A stretch of 64,000 bases of DNA from Clostridiales bacterium 1_7_47FAA (GTDB taxonomy: Bacteria; Bacillota; Clostridia; Lachnospirales; Lachnospiraceae): the NCBI GenBank assembly GCA_000155435.1, contig DS990260.1, positions 26,894 through 90,893 of the forward strand. The letters run 5' to 3'. The notes beneath the pieces were generated by a model. That model was given only the letters and a program-made list of their open reading frames with translations, was not told the DNA's origin and made no database searches. Shown here piece by piece: positions 8,089 to 17,038 of the stretch (its first letter is position 1; every line of letters starts with the position of its first letter). Position numbers and translations under genes: made by a program.

Positions 8089-9758
8089 TTCCCCACCACC
8101 CTGACGCGTTCACCTTCACTGACCGCTTTATCCGACGTGGTAATCAGCCTGGCATCCCGGGCCACCGGTCCTGAGACGGCTGCTCCTGTACTGCTTTTCT
8201 CCAGTACTTCAAGGTTAATCCTGACAGCGGTCAGTTCTTCGCCCAGGATTGTCTTCGCAGGCTCTGCCGCCAGACAGTAGAATCCTATGTTATCTTCCCT
8301 CAGGGCTTCGATGGGGATTACCAGCGGATAGATGTCTGATTCCATATAGACGGAAAAGGATGCGCTGCCCCCAAGGCTTCCCTCCCCATCCGGCATCGCA
8401 GCCGTCACCTGCGCTTTATCAGTCCCTGCTGTCTGGTCCACCGACTCCACCTCTGCCTCCACCTCCCCTGGCTGTCCTGTGATTTTCACCTTCATTTTAG
8501 TACCCTGTTTTAATAGTTCTGACTTATCCTTATCCATCTGTGCAATCAGGTTCAGGTTTCCCACTGCCAGCCTGACCTGGGAACCGGCCTGGGTCCTGTC
8601 CCCTGCCTCCAATCCAGAGTCCGCCACGATTCCGTCCACCGCCGCCTCCACACGTCCTTCACCCGCAATCAGGGCATCTGTTTTTTCAAGTTTTTTCTCT
8701 AGCTGCCGTATATCCAGTTCCATGGATTCCTGGCGCAGCCGTGAGATTTCCTTCCTGGCCGCTTCCTCTGCCATCACGCCGGCATCGGACACCTTTGCGT
8801 TCTCCAGATTCTCCATGGACCGGTACAGGCTTTCCTCCAGCCCCTTGACCGTATCCCTTGCGTTTTTAAGCTTATCTTCCTCTGCCTTTACCGCATCTTC
8901 GTAAGCCTTGCGAAGCTCCTCCCTGGCTGTCTCTTCCCCGTAATCTATGTCCTCATATGTTTCCTCGGCCGCATACATGGCCGCCCTTTTCTCTTCCACC
9001 TCAAGGTCCTGCCCATCGCGGATGTCCTCCAGGTCTTCCTCCGCCCGCTCCAGGTCCAGCTGCGCCCGTTCCAGGTCCTCCTCCGGCGCATCCTCCCGTG
9101 CTTCCAGCTTATCCAGTTTTTTCTGCCTGTCTTCCACTTCGCGCTCCGCCTTTTTTACCGCGGCATCCCTGGCCAGCCGCGCTGCCTCATAGGCCCTCCT
9201 GGCGCTTTTCATGGCTCTCCTGTTATCTTCCTTTACCTCTTCCCTGGTCCGGTTCTTCTTCTGCACATAGTCATGCTCCAGGTCAGCTGTGGAAAACAGG
9301 TAATCCTCTTCGGCCTCTGCTAGGTCTTCCTGACCGGCTTCAAGCGCCCTCTTGGCAGCTGCCAGCTGCTGCATGGCCAATGTTTCCTCCGTCACCCTGG
9401 GAACCGGTATGCCGGAAAGCTTTTCCTGCTCCAGCAGAAGCCTTGCCTTCTCAAGTTCCAGGGACAGGTTCTCCCTTTCTTCCACCAGCCGTTCCATCTG
9501 GAGCAGGAGGATGGTATCTCCTGCCTGTACCTTCTGGCCGGGCCTCTTAAGTATTTCCCCAATCTGCATGTCCTCCGGCAGTGTGATATAGACAAAACGT
9601 CCGGCCGCGAACTCCCCTGTCCCCTCTATCTCATAGGATACGATTCCCTGTTTCCCATATCCGGTTTCAACCCTGGTAACGGTAACGCTGTCAAGCGCCC
9701 TGGATAAAAAGGTCAGGACTGCCATGATTGTCAGGAACAGTACTGCTGTCTTCTTCAT
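8085..9758 (-). CDS. HlyD/MacA-like membrane-fusion adaptor with long coiled coil
   Basis: 557 residues. One N-terminal membrane anchor (about 5-22), a biotinyl-lipoyl-like half (about 55-95: 'GEILKRPGQKVQAGDTILLLQ'), a very charged Glu/Lys/Arg/Ala coiled coil from about 95 to 355, the returning lipoyl half ('VEAAVDGIVADSGLEAGDRTQAG'), and beta-rich domains ending in a typical adaptor C-terminus. In Gram-positives such adaptors work with MacB-type pumps. The coiled coil is long for the family. It follows the second sugar-type permease by 9 bases, so it is in the same operon; SD AAGGAG precedes the ATG. Confidence 0.82.
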   Translation of the reverse strand: MKKTAVLFLTIMAVLTFLSRALDSVTVTRVETGYGKQGIVSYEIEGTGEFAAGRFVYITLPEDMQIGEILKRPGQKVQAGDTILLLQMERLVEERENLSLELEKARLLLEQEKLSGIPVPRVTEETLAMQQLAAAKRALEAGQEDLAEAEEDYLFSTADLEHDYVQKKNRTREEVKEDNRRAMKSARRAYEAARLARDAAVKKAEREVEDRQKKLDKLEAREDAPEEDLERAQLDLERAEEDLEDIRDGQDLEVEEKRAAMYAAEETYEDIDYGEETAREELRKAYEDAVKAEEDKLKNARDTVKGLEESLYRSMENLENAKVSDAGVMAEEAARKEISRLRQESMELDIRQLEKKLEKTDALIAGEGRVEAAVDGIVADSGLEAGDRTQAGSQVRLAVGNLNLIAQMDKDKSELLKQGTKMKVKITGQPGEVEAEVESVDQTAGTDKAQVTAAMPDGEGSLGGSASFSVYMESDIYPLVIPIEALREDNIGFYCLAAEPAKTILGEELTAVRINLEVLEKSSTGAAVSGPVARDARLITTSDKAVSEGERVRVVGK

Positions 9759-9767
9759 ATTGATTGC

Positions 9768-10610
9768 TCACTCCTTGATTCCTGATGCGGCAATTCCCTG
9801 TTCCAGCGATTCGGTCCCCATGACAAAGAGGATGACAGGAAGCATCATCATGATGACTGAGGCCGCCCAGGCAACCCCTGCTTTGTCCGATGTGATTTCC
9901 GGCAGATAAAGGGACAGGGGCCAAAGCCGCCTTTCTTTTAAAAATGTCATGGGCTGCTCAATGGCATTCCAGCTCTCTAAGAATCCAAGGACTATCACAG
10001 ATACGATTCCCGGCTTTCCCACAGGAATCCCCACCCTGGCAAATATGGAAAACTCCCCAGCCCCATCCAGCCTGGCCGCCTCAATCAGCGGCCTTGGAAT
10101 GGACTCAAAGAATTTAGCCATGATAAATACCGGGAATGCGGAAAAAATCCCCGGAAGTATGACTGCCAGATGGGTATTTAAAAGGCGCATCTGTTTTAAC
10201 ACAAGATATCCCGGCACCATTGTCACCTGGAAGGGCTGTATCATCAGGATGATATAGAGGAAAAACAAGGCCTTCCTTCCCCTGAACCCAAAATGTGCAA
10301 ATGCCCAGGCAGCGGGCAGGGCCGCCAGCAGCTGCCCTCCCAGCACCGCGCCTGTCTGCAAACAGGAATTCCAGAACATCACATAAAATCCCGGCGAGTC
10401 CAGAAGCAGTTCCACAAAAGGGCGTAGGGTGGGATACTCCGGAAGGAACACAGCCTTGACCGGGGAATTGCCCACCCCGAACAAGGCTCCGAAACGCTCC
10501 AGCATTTCCCCCTCTGACATCAGCGCATTGCCTGCAATCAGCAGAAGAGGCAGCCAGACAAAGAGACACACCGCCGTAAGGATAAGATTGACCAGTACAC
10601 GTTTTACCAT
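9768..10610 (-). CDS. Carbohydrate-type ABC transporter permease, MalG family
   Basis: 280 residues, six predicted membrane segments and the EAA loop of the import permeases (EAARLDGAGEFSIF...P). The start at 10610 is preceded by GGAGAT; an upstream ATG at 10688 would overlap the previous gene. Forms with the next gene upstream the heterodimeric membrane part of a CUT1-like sugar importer. No ATP-binding gene is present in the locus, so it may use a shared MsmX-like ATPase encoded elsewhere (inference). Confidence 0.9.
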   Translation of the reverse strand: MVKRVLVNLILTAVCLFVWLPLLLIAGNALMSEGEMLERFGALFGVGNSPVKAVFLPEYPTLRPFVELLLDSPGFYVMFWNSCLQTGAVLGGQLLAALPAAWAFAHFGFRGRKALFFLYIILMIQPFQVTMVPGYLVLKQMRLLNTHLAVILPGIFSAFPVFIMAKFFESIPRPLIEAARLDGAGEFSIFARVGIPVGKPGIVSVIVLGFLESWNAIEQPMTFLKERRLWPLSLYLPEITSDKAGVAWAASVIMMMLPVILFVMGTESLEQGIAASGIKE

Positions 10611-10638
10611 TGCTATCTCCTTAAAGTCCCTCCCTGCG

Positions 10639-11541
10639 TCAGTCATCCAGGGACCTTTCGGCGTATCTGCGCCGGAAGACGCCTGCACACACCAGGACCG
10701 GTATCAGGACCGCCGCCTCCACCAACACGGAAGCAGCGCTCATTTTCTGTATATCCAGGGATACGAACCAGTTGTTGAACAGATGCTGCAGCATATAGAT
10801 GCTTTCATGGGGATAATCGCCCGCCACAAGATAGGCTTCCCTGAATACTTTAAAGGAATTGATGATTGACAGCACTGCGGTCAGGAAGGCCGTGCCCTTT
10901 AACCCGGGCAGTGTGATGAAGCAGAAGCACTGCCATGGACCGGCCCCGTCCACCCTGGCCGCTTCATGAAGTTCCTGGGGGATGGCGTTCAGCCCGGCCA
11001 GCCAAAGCATCATATCATACCCTGTATTTTTCCATATGTAAGTAACCACCAGGATGCCAAACGCACTTGGCTGGTTCAGCCAGTCCTGTCCGGCCAGCCC
11101 CACCAGCCCGGCCAGCTGTCCCAGAAGTCCCTGGGGATAAAAAAGCAGCTTCCATAGAAGGACCACCGAGGCAACCGGGATGGCCATGGGCAGGAGGATG
11201 GAGGTCTTATAGACATTGCCCCCTCTGCCTGACGGTGATGCATGTCCGGAGCAGGACTGTATCATCACGGCGGTACAGAGGGAAAATGCCATCAGCGCAG
11301 GGATGCACACCAGGATGAAACGCAGCGTATTTAAGGCCGCCAGGAGGAATGCCCGGCTCTCCAGCACAAGCCTGAAGTTAGCCAGTCCCACGAACCGTCC
11401 CCCAACCGCCTGCCTGAAGGAGCGCGCCACCATATCCGCAAACGGGATCAGGATGAAGACAGCCGCCCCTGCCAGGCTGGGGGCCAGGAACAGCCATGCC
11501 TTCCTATTCCGAGAAATACAGATCTGCTTTGTTCTGCGCAT
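10639..11541 (-). CDS. Carbohydrate-type ABC transporter permease, MalF family
   Basis: 300 residues from the ATG at 11541, with six membrane segments and the EAA loop EAARVDGAGPWQCF...LPGL. The start lies inside the 3' end of the binding-protein gene (37-base overlap), and the ribosome site is weak, suggesting coupling to translation of that gene. An earlier ATG at 11598 would overlap by 95 bases. Pairs with the MalG-like permease. Confidence 0.88.
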   Translation of the reverse strand: MRRTKQICISRNRKAWLFLAPSLAGAAVFILIPFADMVARSFRQAVGGRFVGLANFRLVLESRAFLLAALNTLRFILVCIPALMAFSLCTAVMIQSCSGHASPSGRGGNVYKTSILLPMAIPVASVVLLWKLLFYPQGLLGQLAGLVGLAGQDWLNQPSAFGILVVTYIWKNTGYDMMLWLAGLNAIPQELHEAARVDGAGPWQCFCFITLPGLKGTAFLTAVLSIINSFKVFREAYLVAGDYPHESIYMLQHLFNNWFVSLDIQKMSAASVLVEAAVLIPVLVCAGVFRRRYAERSLDD

Positions 11542-13756
11542 TTGCGGCTGCCTGCTCCAGCGGCATGTTTCCATCAAAGAATCCCATTGTCTCATCAACT
11601 ATGATCTCCACAAGTACCCGGTCCGTCCTGATTGGGTGCGTGGCCATGGCCGCGGTTTCAAATAACATTTGGCACTCTTCCCTGGTAGGCGAACTGCCGG
11701 TGATACTATAAGAACCGTCGCCCAGGGTCACACTCAAGCCCCCGCCCTTATCCCCGCGGTCCACCCATACGTCTACTGCCCTGGTATTCACCGGGAGGCC
11801 GTCTGAGAGGTCACTGGACTGCACCTCCTGCCCCAGCACAAAGAGGACGAATTCCTCTGCCAGTCCTTTCCTCGGGCTTGCCTGGTTGATTCCAATGGTA
11901 CCGTTTGGCAGATAGGATGCATTTACACCCTCCATCCTGTACCCATTCTTTTTCTGTACCGCCAGCAGAAGCGGCATGTCAAACATCCCTCTTACTTTAT
12001 CCACGGCGGCAGCCGACAGGTTCCGGTCCACACGGTCGAATTCACTTCCAGGGAATCCGTCCGCGCTGTCAACACGGTTATAGACACGCCCTCTTCCCCC
12101 ATCCTCGGATTCATCAAAGCTGACCCTGGCCCCGCTGGCATCCCCCAGTATCTTTACGGTCTCAATCAGCTCCTGGATTTTGCCCGGACGCAGCTTACCC
12201 GTGGCGCTGTCCACAATCTCGTCATAGGTCAGCGCGATTACCTGCCGCATCAGGTTCTCATAGCTGCACTTAGGACGCAGCGGAAGGTGGGACGGGTCGC
12301 TCTGGTAGTTCCGCATTGCTTCCAGGGATGACAGGCTTCCTATGGCCTCCTGGTCGCCGTATGCAACGAACAGGATCATTCTGGACGGTATATGGTATAT
12401 GCTTTTATCTGTCTGCGTATAAGGTCCTGCGGCCTGTTCCATCAGCTCCCCTGAGGATATCATCGGCTCCAGGATTCCCCGCATATCCTCCAGCACGCCT
12501 TTTTCAATGTAAGATTCCACCGGAAGGCCGTCCAGTATCAGGACATCCGCGCCATTACCGCCCAGAAGCTCGGTATTCAGCGCGCGGATGGTGTCTGAGG
12601 CCGTGGTGTTGCCGCCGCCTTCCTGCCCTCCGATCAGCTCCACCTTCACGTCCGGATGCTTCAGCTGGAACATGGAAGCCGCCTGGCGTATGGTGGACAT
12701 GTTTTCCAGGTCCAGACCATATACGGTCAGCGTTTCAAAGGGCGCGGAAGGCATATCCCTGTCATATGTGTAATGTTTTATCTCATGCAGGTCAGATTGG
12801 GACATCCACACATAGAAATCAGTTTCATTTCCCACAAACAGTTTCCTGATGTATGCACTGGGAAGGCTCAGGGAGTTAAGGGTCCCGTCCGCCACTGTCT
12901 CCCAAAGGCTCCCGCCCTGGTTCATATGGTGGATACCCTCTGGATCAGCCGTGTAAAACCCGCCTTTCCCATCCGGCGCCATAGCCGCATACATACTGCT
13001 AAGGTCCGTGGACCGGTACGCGTATTCGGTTGTTGCGGCCGCTGACTGGCTGGAGATGTCATATTCCAGAAAGCCCTTGCTTCCATTGGTAATATACTGG
13101 TTTCCGGCAAGAAGACCGGATGTCTTCCATTCTGATGCGCCGGACTCCTGAGGCAGGGAGAACAGCTTTTCCCCTGTCTGGCTGTATGCAGACGTTTCCC
13201 GTCCGGTTGATAACAGGATTGTCCCATCTTCTGTAACAGCCCCAAAATCAACCTGCGTGTCGTAATATCCCCGGTCATTTTTCACTGAGAATACATGTTC
13301 CAAAAGGGCCTGGGGCGCCTGCCCCTCTGACAGCCTGGCCATATTGCATTTGTAGTCATCCCCGCCCTGATATAACACATAGCGGTTTCCATCCCCGCCA
13401 TATATCATGTGCAGGCTGTCATAGGGAAATGTCAGCCCTTCCATCATGCTCTCTTCCTGTTTCTCCCAGCCATCCCCGGTCCACACGTACCGGATGGCCG
13501 TCTTATCCTTATCCCTGATTGTGTATAGTTCCAGTTCCTTATCCCAGGTCTGTCCCACATCCGCCACATGTTCCCCGTCTTCCAGGGGAATGCCGATACT
13601 GCTTTCCACGTATCTTCCCCTGGGTATGTCCTTCTCCTGGCGCGTCTGGTTTTCCCCTGACGTACCCGGTTCAGGCGTTCCAGGGGCTGAACACCCCCAC
13701 AGTCCTGTTACTACGATACATGCTGTAAGGCAAAGGCCCATCAGCTTTTTTATCAT
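11504..13756 (-). CDS. Oversized extracellular solute-binding lipoprotein with N-terminal extra domain
   Basis: 750 residues against about 420-450 for ordinary CUT1 binding proteins. Signal peptide with lipobox L-W-G-C. Residues about 40-340 are beta-rich, with repeated aromatic/Gly-Asp patterns such as GDGNRYVLYQGGDDY and APDGKGGFYTADPEG that suggest a propeller-like fold. The solute-binding part starts near residue 360 (LTVYGLDLENMSTIRQAASMFQLKHPDVKVELI) and carries the typical ADVLILDGLPVESYIEKGVLEDM segment. Start at 13756 chosen for GGGAGGGA upstream. First gene of the operon transcribed away from the two-component system. The extra domain may be a separate ligand or cell-wall contact module; its function is not known to me. 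Confidence 0.85.
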   Translation of the reverse strand: MIKKLMGLCLTACIVVTGLWGCSAPGTPEPGTSGENQTRQEKDIPRGRYVESSIGIPLEDGEHVADVGQTWDKELELYTIRDKDKTAIRYVWTGDGWEKQEESMMEGLTFPYDSLHMIYGGDGNRYVLYQGGDDYKCNMARLSEGQAPQALLEHVFSVKNDRGYYDTQVDFGAVTEDGTILLSTGRETSAYSQTGEKLFSLPQESGASEWKTSGLLAGNQYITNGSKGFLEYDISSQSAAATTEYAYRSTDLSSMYAAMAPDGKGGFYTADPEGIHHMNQGGSLWETVADGTLNSLSLPSAYIRKLFVGNETDFYVWMSQSDLHEIKHYTYDRDMPSAPFETLTVYGLDLENMSTIRQAASMFQLKHPDVKVELIGGQEGGGNTTASDTIRALNTELLGGNGADVLILDGLPVESYIEKGVLEDMRGILEPMISSGELMEQAAGPYTQTDKSIYHIPSRMILFVAYGDQEAIGSLSSLEAMRNYQSDPSHLPLRPKCSYENLMRQVIALTYDEIVDSATGKLRPGKIQELIETVKILGDASGARVSFDESEDGGRGRVYNRVDSADGFPGSEFDRVDRNLSAAAVDKVRGMFDMPLLLAVQKKNGYRMEGVNASYLPNGTIGINQASPRKGLAEEFVLFVLGQEVQSSDLSDGLPVNTRAVDVWVDRGDKGGGLSVTLGDGSYSITGSSPTREECQMLFETAAMATHPIRTDRVLVEIIVDETMGFFDGNMPLEQAAANAQNKADLYFSE

Positions 13757-13799
13757 TGCAAATCCCTCCCTCATGATCCGTGATTTTTGTGATACCCGT

Positions 13800-13880
13800 A
13801 TCATATCAGACAAATCTCTAAAAAACCTTAAAAAATGGAAGAATTTCTTTTAGGATTTTTAGAGATTTGTCTGATATAAT
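13800..13880. promoter_or_regulatory. Divergent promoters in a 22-bp perfect inverted repeat
   Basis: Arms 13803-13824 and 13856-13877 are exact reverse complements. Reading outward, each arm ends in a -10: TATAAT (13875-13880) towards the response regulator and TATGAT (13805-13800) towards the ABC genes. In each arm the -35 zone holds paired T-rich boxes (TTTTAGGA then TTTTTAGAGA rightward; TTTTTTAAGG then TTTTTTAGAGA leftward), spaced about 9-11 bases, as expected for an OmpR-type regulator. The neighbouring response regulator is the obvious candidate binder. Confidence 0.8.
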
Positions 13881-13970
13881 GTTTTTGATGATTTAACACA
13901 AGCTTCAATACAATAAGGATACCGGTACCGCGTCACATCAACATGGGTACTGGTGGCGCGAGGTATGAAC

Positions 13971-14657
13971 ATGAGGATTCTGCTGGTTGAAGATGATAGG
14001 GAATTAAGTGGCACCATAAAGCTGCAGCTGGAACAGGCAGGCTATGAAACTGACTGCTGCGGACAGGGACAGGAGGCATTCTATTATGCGTCTGAATATC
14101 CCTATGATGTGATAATATTGGACCGGATGCTTCCCCAGATGGACGGGCTCAGCGTGCTCCAGGGACTGCGGCGGATGGATATCACCACACCGGTCATCAT
14201 TACCACTGCGCTGGACGGCGTCAATGACAGGATAGACGGGCTGGACGCCGGGGCCGACGACTATCTGGTTAAGCCATATGCTGCCGGTGAGCTGCTTGCC
14301 AGGATCCGGGCAGTCACCAGACGGCCCGGCAGGCTGGAACAGGGCCGCGCAAAAACATTTTCCAATATAACCATGGACACGGACCGCCGTGAACTGGCCG
14401 GGCCTTCCGGCACTGTCAGCTTAAGCAGGAGGGAGGCCGCCCTCATGGAATACCTGATGCGCAATGCCGGGCAGGTACTCCCCCGGGGGCTGATACTGTC
14501 CTACATATGGGGGCCTGACTCCGAAGTGGAGGACGGCAATCTTGACAACTATATCTATTTCCTAAGAAGGCGCCTCAAGGCCGTTGGCACGGCTGCCCAG
14601 ATTAAGACCGTGCACGGGATTGGCTACCGCCTTGAGGATGGAGGCGGCCATGATTAA
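13971..14657 (+). CDS. OmpR/PhoB-family response regulator
   Basis: 228 residues. Receiver domain at about 1-115 with acidic pocket EDD, phospho-acceptor Asp in VIILDRMLP, conserved Thr in IITTA and Lys in LVKPY. C-terminal winged helix (about 130-225) ends with the usual IKTVHGIGYRL. The ATG at 13971 is preferred because GAGGT lies 6 bases upstream and the protein then starts directly with MRILLVEDD; in-frame GTG 13953 and ATG 13965 are alternatives. Overlaps the kinase gene by 8 bases. Probably controls both its own operon and the divergent ABC/adaptor operon through the 13800-13880 repeat. Confidence 0.93.
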   Translation: MRILLVEDDRELSGTIKLQLEQAGYETDCCGQGQEAFYYASEYPYDVIILDRMLPQMDGLSVLQGLRRMDITTPVIITTALDGVNDRIDGLDAGADDYLVKPYAAGELLARIRAVTRRPGRLEQGRAKTFSNITMDTDRRELAGPSGTVSLSRREAALMEYLMRNAGQVLPRGLILSYIWGPDSEVEDGNLDNYIYFLRRRLKAVGTAAQIKTVHGIGYRLEDGGGHD

Positions 14658-15969
14658 AAAACTGCACCGGCAGCTCACCGCCCTTTTTACCATGGTAACC
14701 GGCCTTATCCTGACCCTGGTGGTCATAGGAAGCCTGGTGGTCAGTTCCAGGGAACTGGAGAAAAAAACACTGGAAGCCTTCCAGAATGATGTCCTTAACA
14801 TCACCTCCAGGCTTCAGTCCGGCGCCACCATCAGCTGTACCTGGCTGTCACAGCTGGAAAGCAGCGGCAGGCTCATCATACATATCGAGGACAACGGGAT
14901 TCCCCTGCTCTATTCCGGCTCCTGGTCCCCGCTCACCGACCGGGATCTCTTGATTGGACGCGCCAGGGAAATGGCCCTGGCCCAGCACATCGACCCATCC
15001 CTAAGGCCGGTATCCTCCTCGCTGCTGCGCAGCCCCGTATACACGGTGGAGGGAAACCACAAGGATTCCTATCTTGGATGTGTCCTTGTACTTCCGGTCG
15101 GTAAGGGGTTCCAGAGCCTGACCCTGCTGGCCTATAAAGATCCTGCCTCATCCAGCCTGTACAGTCAGGGATTCCTGTTCCTCCTCCTCAACCTGGCGGG
15201 AATCGTGGCCCTTATGTCAGTAAGCTGGATCCTGGTGGGGAAATCCTTAAAGCCGCTGAAGGAAAGCCAGCAAAAGCAAAATGAATTCATCGCGGCAGCC
15301 TCCCATGAACTGAGGGCGCCCCTGGCCGTCATACGTTCCAGCCTGTCCGCGGCCCGGTCAATGCCGCAGAACCGGGAGCAGTTCATGGATAATATCGATA
15401 AGGAATGCTGCCGTATGTCCTATCTGGTGGGCGATATGCTGCTTCTGGCATCCGCGGACGCGGGACACTGGGTCATACGCATGGCGCCCCTGGACATGGA
15501 TACCCTTCTCATCGATATGTACGAACGGTTCGAACCGCTCTACCAGGACAAAGGGGTTCATCTGCTTTTAGAGCTTCCGGAATCCTCCCTGCCCAGGATA
15601 AACGGGGACGGGAAACGCCTGGAGCAGATTCTGTCCATTCTTTTGGACAATGCCCTGCGGTATACCCCAAAGAGCGGTTCTGTCAGACTTTCCGCCTCCG
15701 TGGAGCAGGTTACCCATCTGCTGGCCGGAAACAAAAAAAGCCTGTGTCTGACCGTGTCAGACCAGGGCTGCGGAATCGATGATCATGCAAAAAAACATAT
15801 TTTTGACCGTTTTTACCAGGCCGACAGCTCCAGAAGCGACAAACAGCATTACGGACTGGGACTGAGCATTGCCAAAGAGCTGGTACAGAAACATGGCGGC
15901 TCCATCAGCGTTACGGATTCACCATCCGGAGGCGCCTGCTTTGTGGTGCGCCTGCCGGTGATGCCGTGA
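14650..15969 (+). CDS. Sensor histidine kinase
   Basis: 439 residues. Membrane segments near residues 10-32 and 170-195 flank an extracellular sensor of about 140 residues. HisKA H-box AAASHELRAPLAVI (phospho-accepting His), N-box LLDNALRYTPKSG, G1 DQGCGID, F-box IFDRFYQ and G2 HYGLGLSIAK are all intact. Start at 14650 has GGAGG upstream and overlaps the response-regulator stop. Partner of the regulator at 13971; stimulus unknown, but the divergent import/adaptor genes suggest a substrate or a toxic peptide handled by them. Confidence 0.93.
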   Translation: MIKKLHRQLTALFTMVTGLILTLVVIGSLVVSSRELEKKTLEAFQNDVLNITSRLQSGATISCTWLSQLESSGRLIIHIEDNGIPLLYSGSWSPLTDRDLLIGRAREMALAQHIDPSLRPVSSSLLRSPVYTVEGNHKDSYLGCVLVLPVGKGFQSLTLLAYKDPASSSLYSQGFLFLLLNLAGIVALMSVSWILVGKSLKPLKESQQKQNEFIAAASHELRAPLAVIRSSLSAARSMPQNREQFMDNIDKECCRMSYLVGDMLLLASADAGHWVIRMAPLDMDTLLIDMYERFEPLYQDKGVHLLLELPESSLPRINGDGKRLEQILSILLDNALRYTPKSGSVRLSASVEQVTHLLAGNKKSLCLTVSDQGCGIDDHAKKHIFDRFYQADSSRSDKQHYGLGLSIAKELVQKHGGSISVTDSPSGGACFVVRLPVMP

Positions 15970-16003
15970 ATCAGCCTTGTCCGCCCTCCCCATCCAGTGT
16001 GGG

Positions 16004-16831
16004 TTATACTAGTATGAAACGCTGGGTGGGATATCCGTATTCCACCAGCAGTTCTGCCTCTGCAAACCCCAGGCTTTTGATTTCTTCCCGCTGCCCATTA
16101 TCCGCCCTGTCACCTTCCCGGAATGTGGTGATGCTGATTTTCCTGTCCTTCATCCACTCACCCATAAGCCGGTCCAGCAATGCCCTGGGAATCCCCTTCT
16201 TCCTGTACAGCGGATGGCTGCCCATAAAATCAATGCTTCCGTCCTCGCGGGAGAACAGAAGGATACCCACGGCAGTCTCCCCGTCCTTCATGACCAGGGC
16301 CTGTCCCCCGGCAATCTTCTGCTTCAGTTCGCGGACATACTCCGTCTCATCCAAATACGGAAACCCATCCACAATCAGGCGGACCAGTTCCATCACGCAT
16401 GGGACGTCCGCCTCTGTTGCCAGCCGGATATCCATCCGTGCACTTTCCTTTTTCTCCAGCATGGCGTATGTTCCCTGAAACTCAAACCGCAGCTGCAGAG
16501 GATAGAATTTCTCATTTTCCCGGTATCTGCTGGGAGGAATCTTATACATGGCTGAAAATATATCCGTAAATGCCTGCTGGCTTTCATATCCTGACGCCAG
16601 CGCTATGTCAATGATGGGCTGGCTGGAGAAGACCAGCAGTTTAGCGGCCTCTGTCAGCTGCCTCCGCCTGACATAATCATGGATGGTAAGTCCCACTGTC
16701 TGGGAAAATACCCGGTGCATATGATATTTGGAGTAATGGACCTTATCTGCAATCTGTTCCAAATCCAGTTTCTGCGTCAGATTGGATTCAATGATGTCAA
16801 TAATCCGTGTTACTTTTTCAATACGGTTCAT
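16004..16831 (-). CDS. AraC-type HTH regulator fused to a GNAT acetyltransferase
   Basis: 275 residues. Residues about 1-105 form the two helix-turn-helix units of AraC regulators (LDLEQIADKVHYSKYHMHRVF ... IDIALASGYESQQAF, closing with PPSRYR). Residues about 132-275 form a GNAT fold, with the acetyl-CoA loop HPLYRKKGIPRALLD in place of the usual R/QxxGxG/A. The order DNA-binding then acetyltransferase is the reverse of a normal AraC protein, whose sensor is N-terminal. The GNAT part may sense acetyl-CoA or a small molecule, or may be an active enzyme such as a resistance factor. Convergent with the histidine kinase gene. Confidence 0.85.
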   Translation of the reverse strand: MNRIEKVTRIIDIIESNLTQKLDLEQIADKVHYSKYHMHRVFSQTVGLTIHDYVRRRQLTEAAKLLVFSSQPIIDIALASGYESQQAFTDIFSAMYKIPPSRYRENEKFYPLQLRFEFQGTYAMLEKKESARMDIRLATEADVPCVMELVRLIVDGFPYLDETEYVRELKQKIAGGQALVMKDGETAVGILLFSREDGSIDFMGSHPLYRKKGIPRALLDRLMGEWMKDRKISITTFREGDRADNGQREEIKSLGFAEAELLVEYGYPTQRFILV

Positions 16832-16942
16832 TCCTGCTTTTCTCTCCTTCCCCCTGTATTGTGGTCCTTGTCATGGCTTCCGTCAATTATAGACATGGTG
16901 CGATATCCTGTCTTCATTATTCTTGCCCTATTTTTATTTTTT

Positions 16943-17038
16943 CTGATTCATTTTAGCTCTGATTCATTCTTACTCTGATTCATCCTTGCCCTGATTCATC
17001 CTTGCCCTGATTCATCCTTGCCCTGATTCATTCTTATT
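16943..17038. repeat. Six tandem copies of a 16-bp unit
   Basis: Copies begin at 16943, 16959, 16975, 16991, 17007 and 17023. The consensus is CTGATTCATCCTTGCC; three central copies are nearly identical and the outer ones diverge. The array covers the last codons of the permease gene ending at 17012. The unit length is not a multiple of three, so copy-number change would alter the C-terminus only if it moved the stop, which recurs in every unit. Confidence 0.9.

Noticed and set aside
8947..9550. Long Ser- and Pro-rich open frames on the forward strand opposite the adaptor gene
   Set aside because: They are shadows of the Glu/Lys-rich coiled-coil codons on the reverse strand; no ribosome sites or family patterns were seen.
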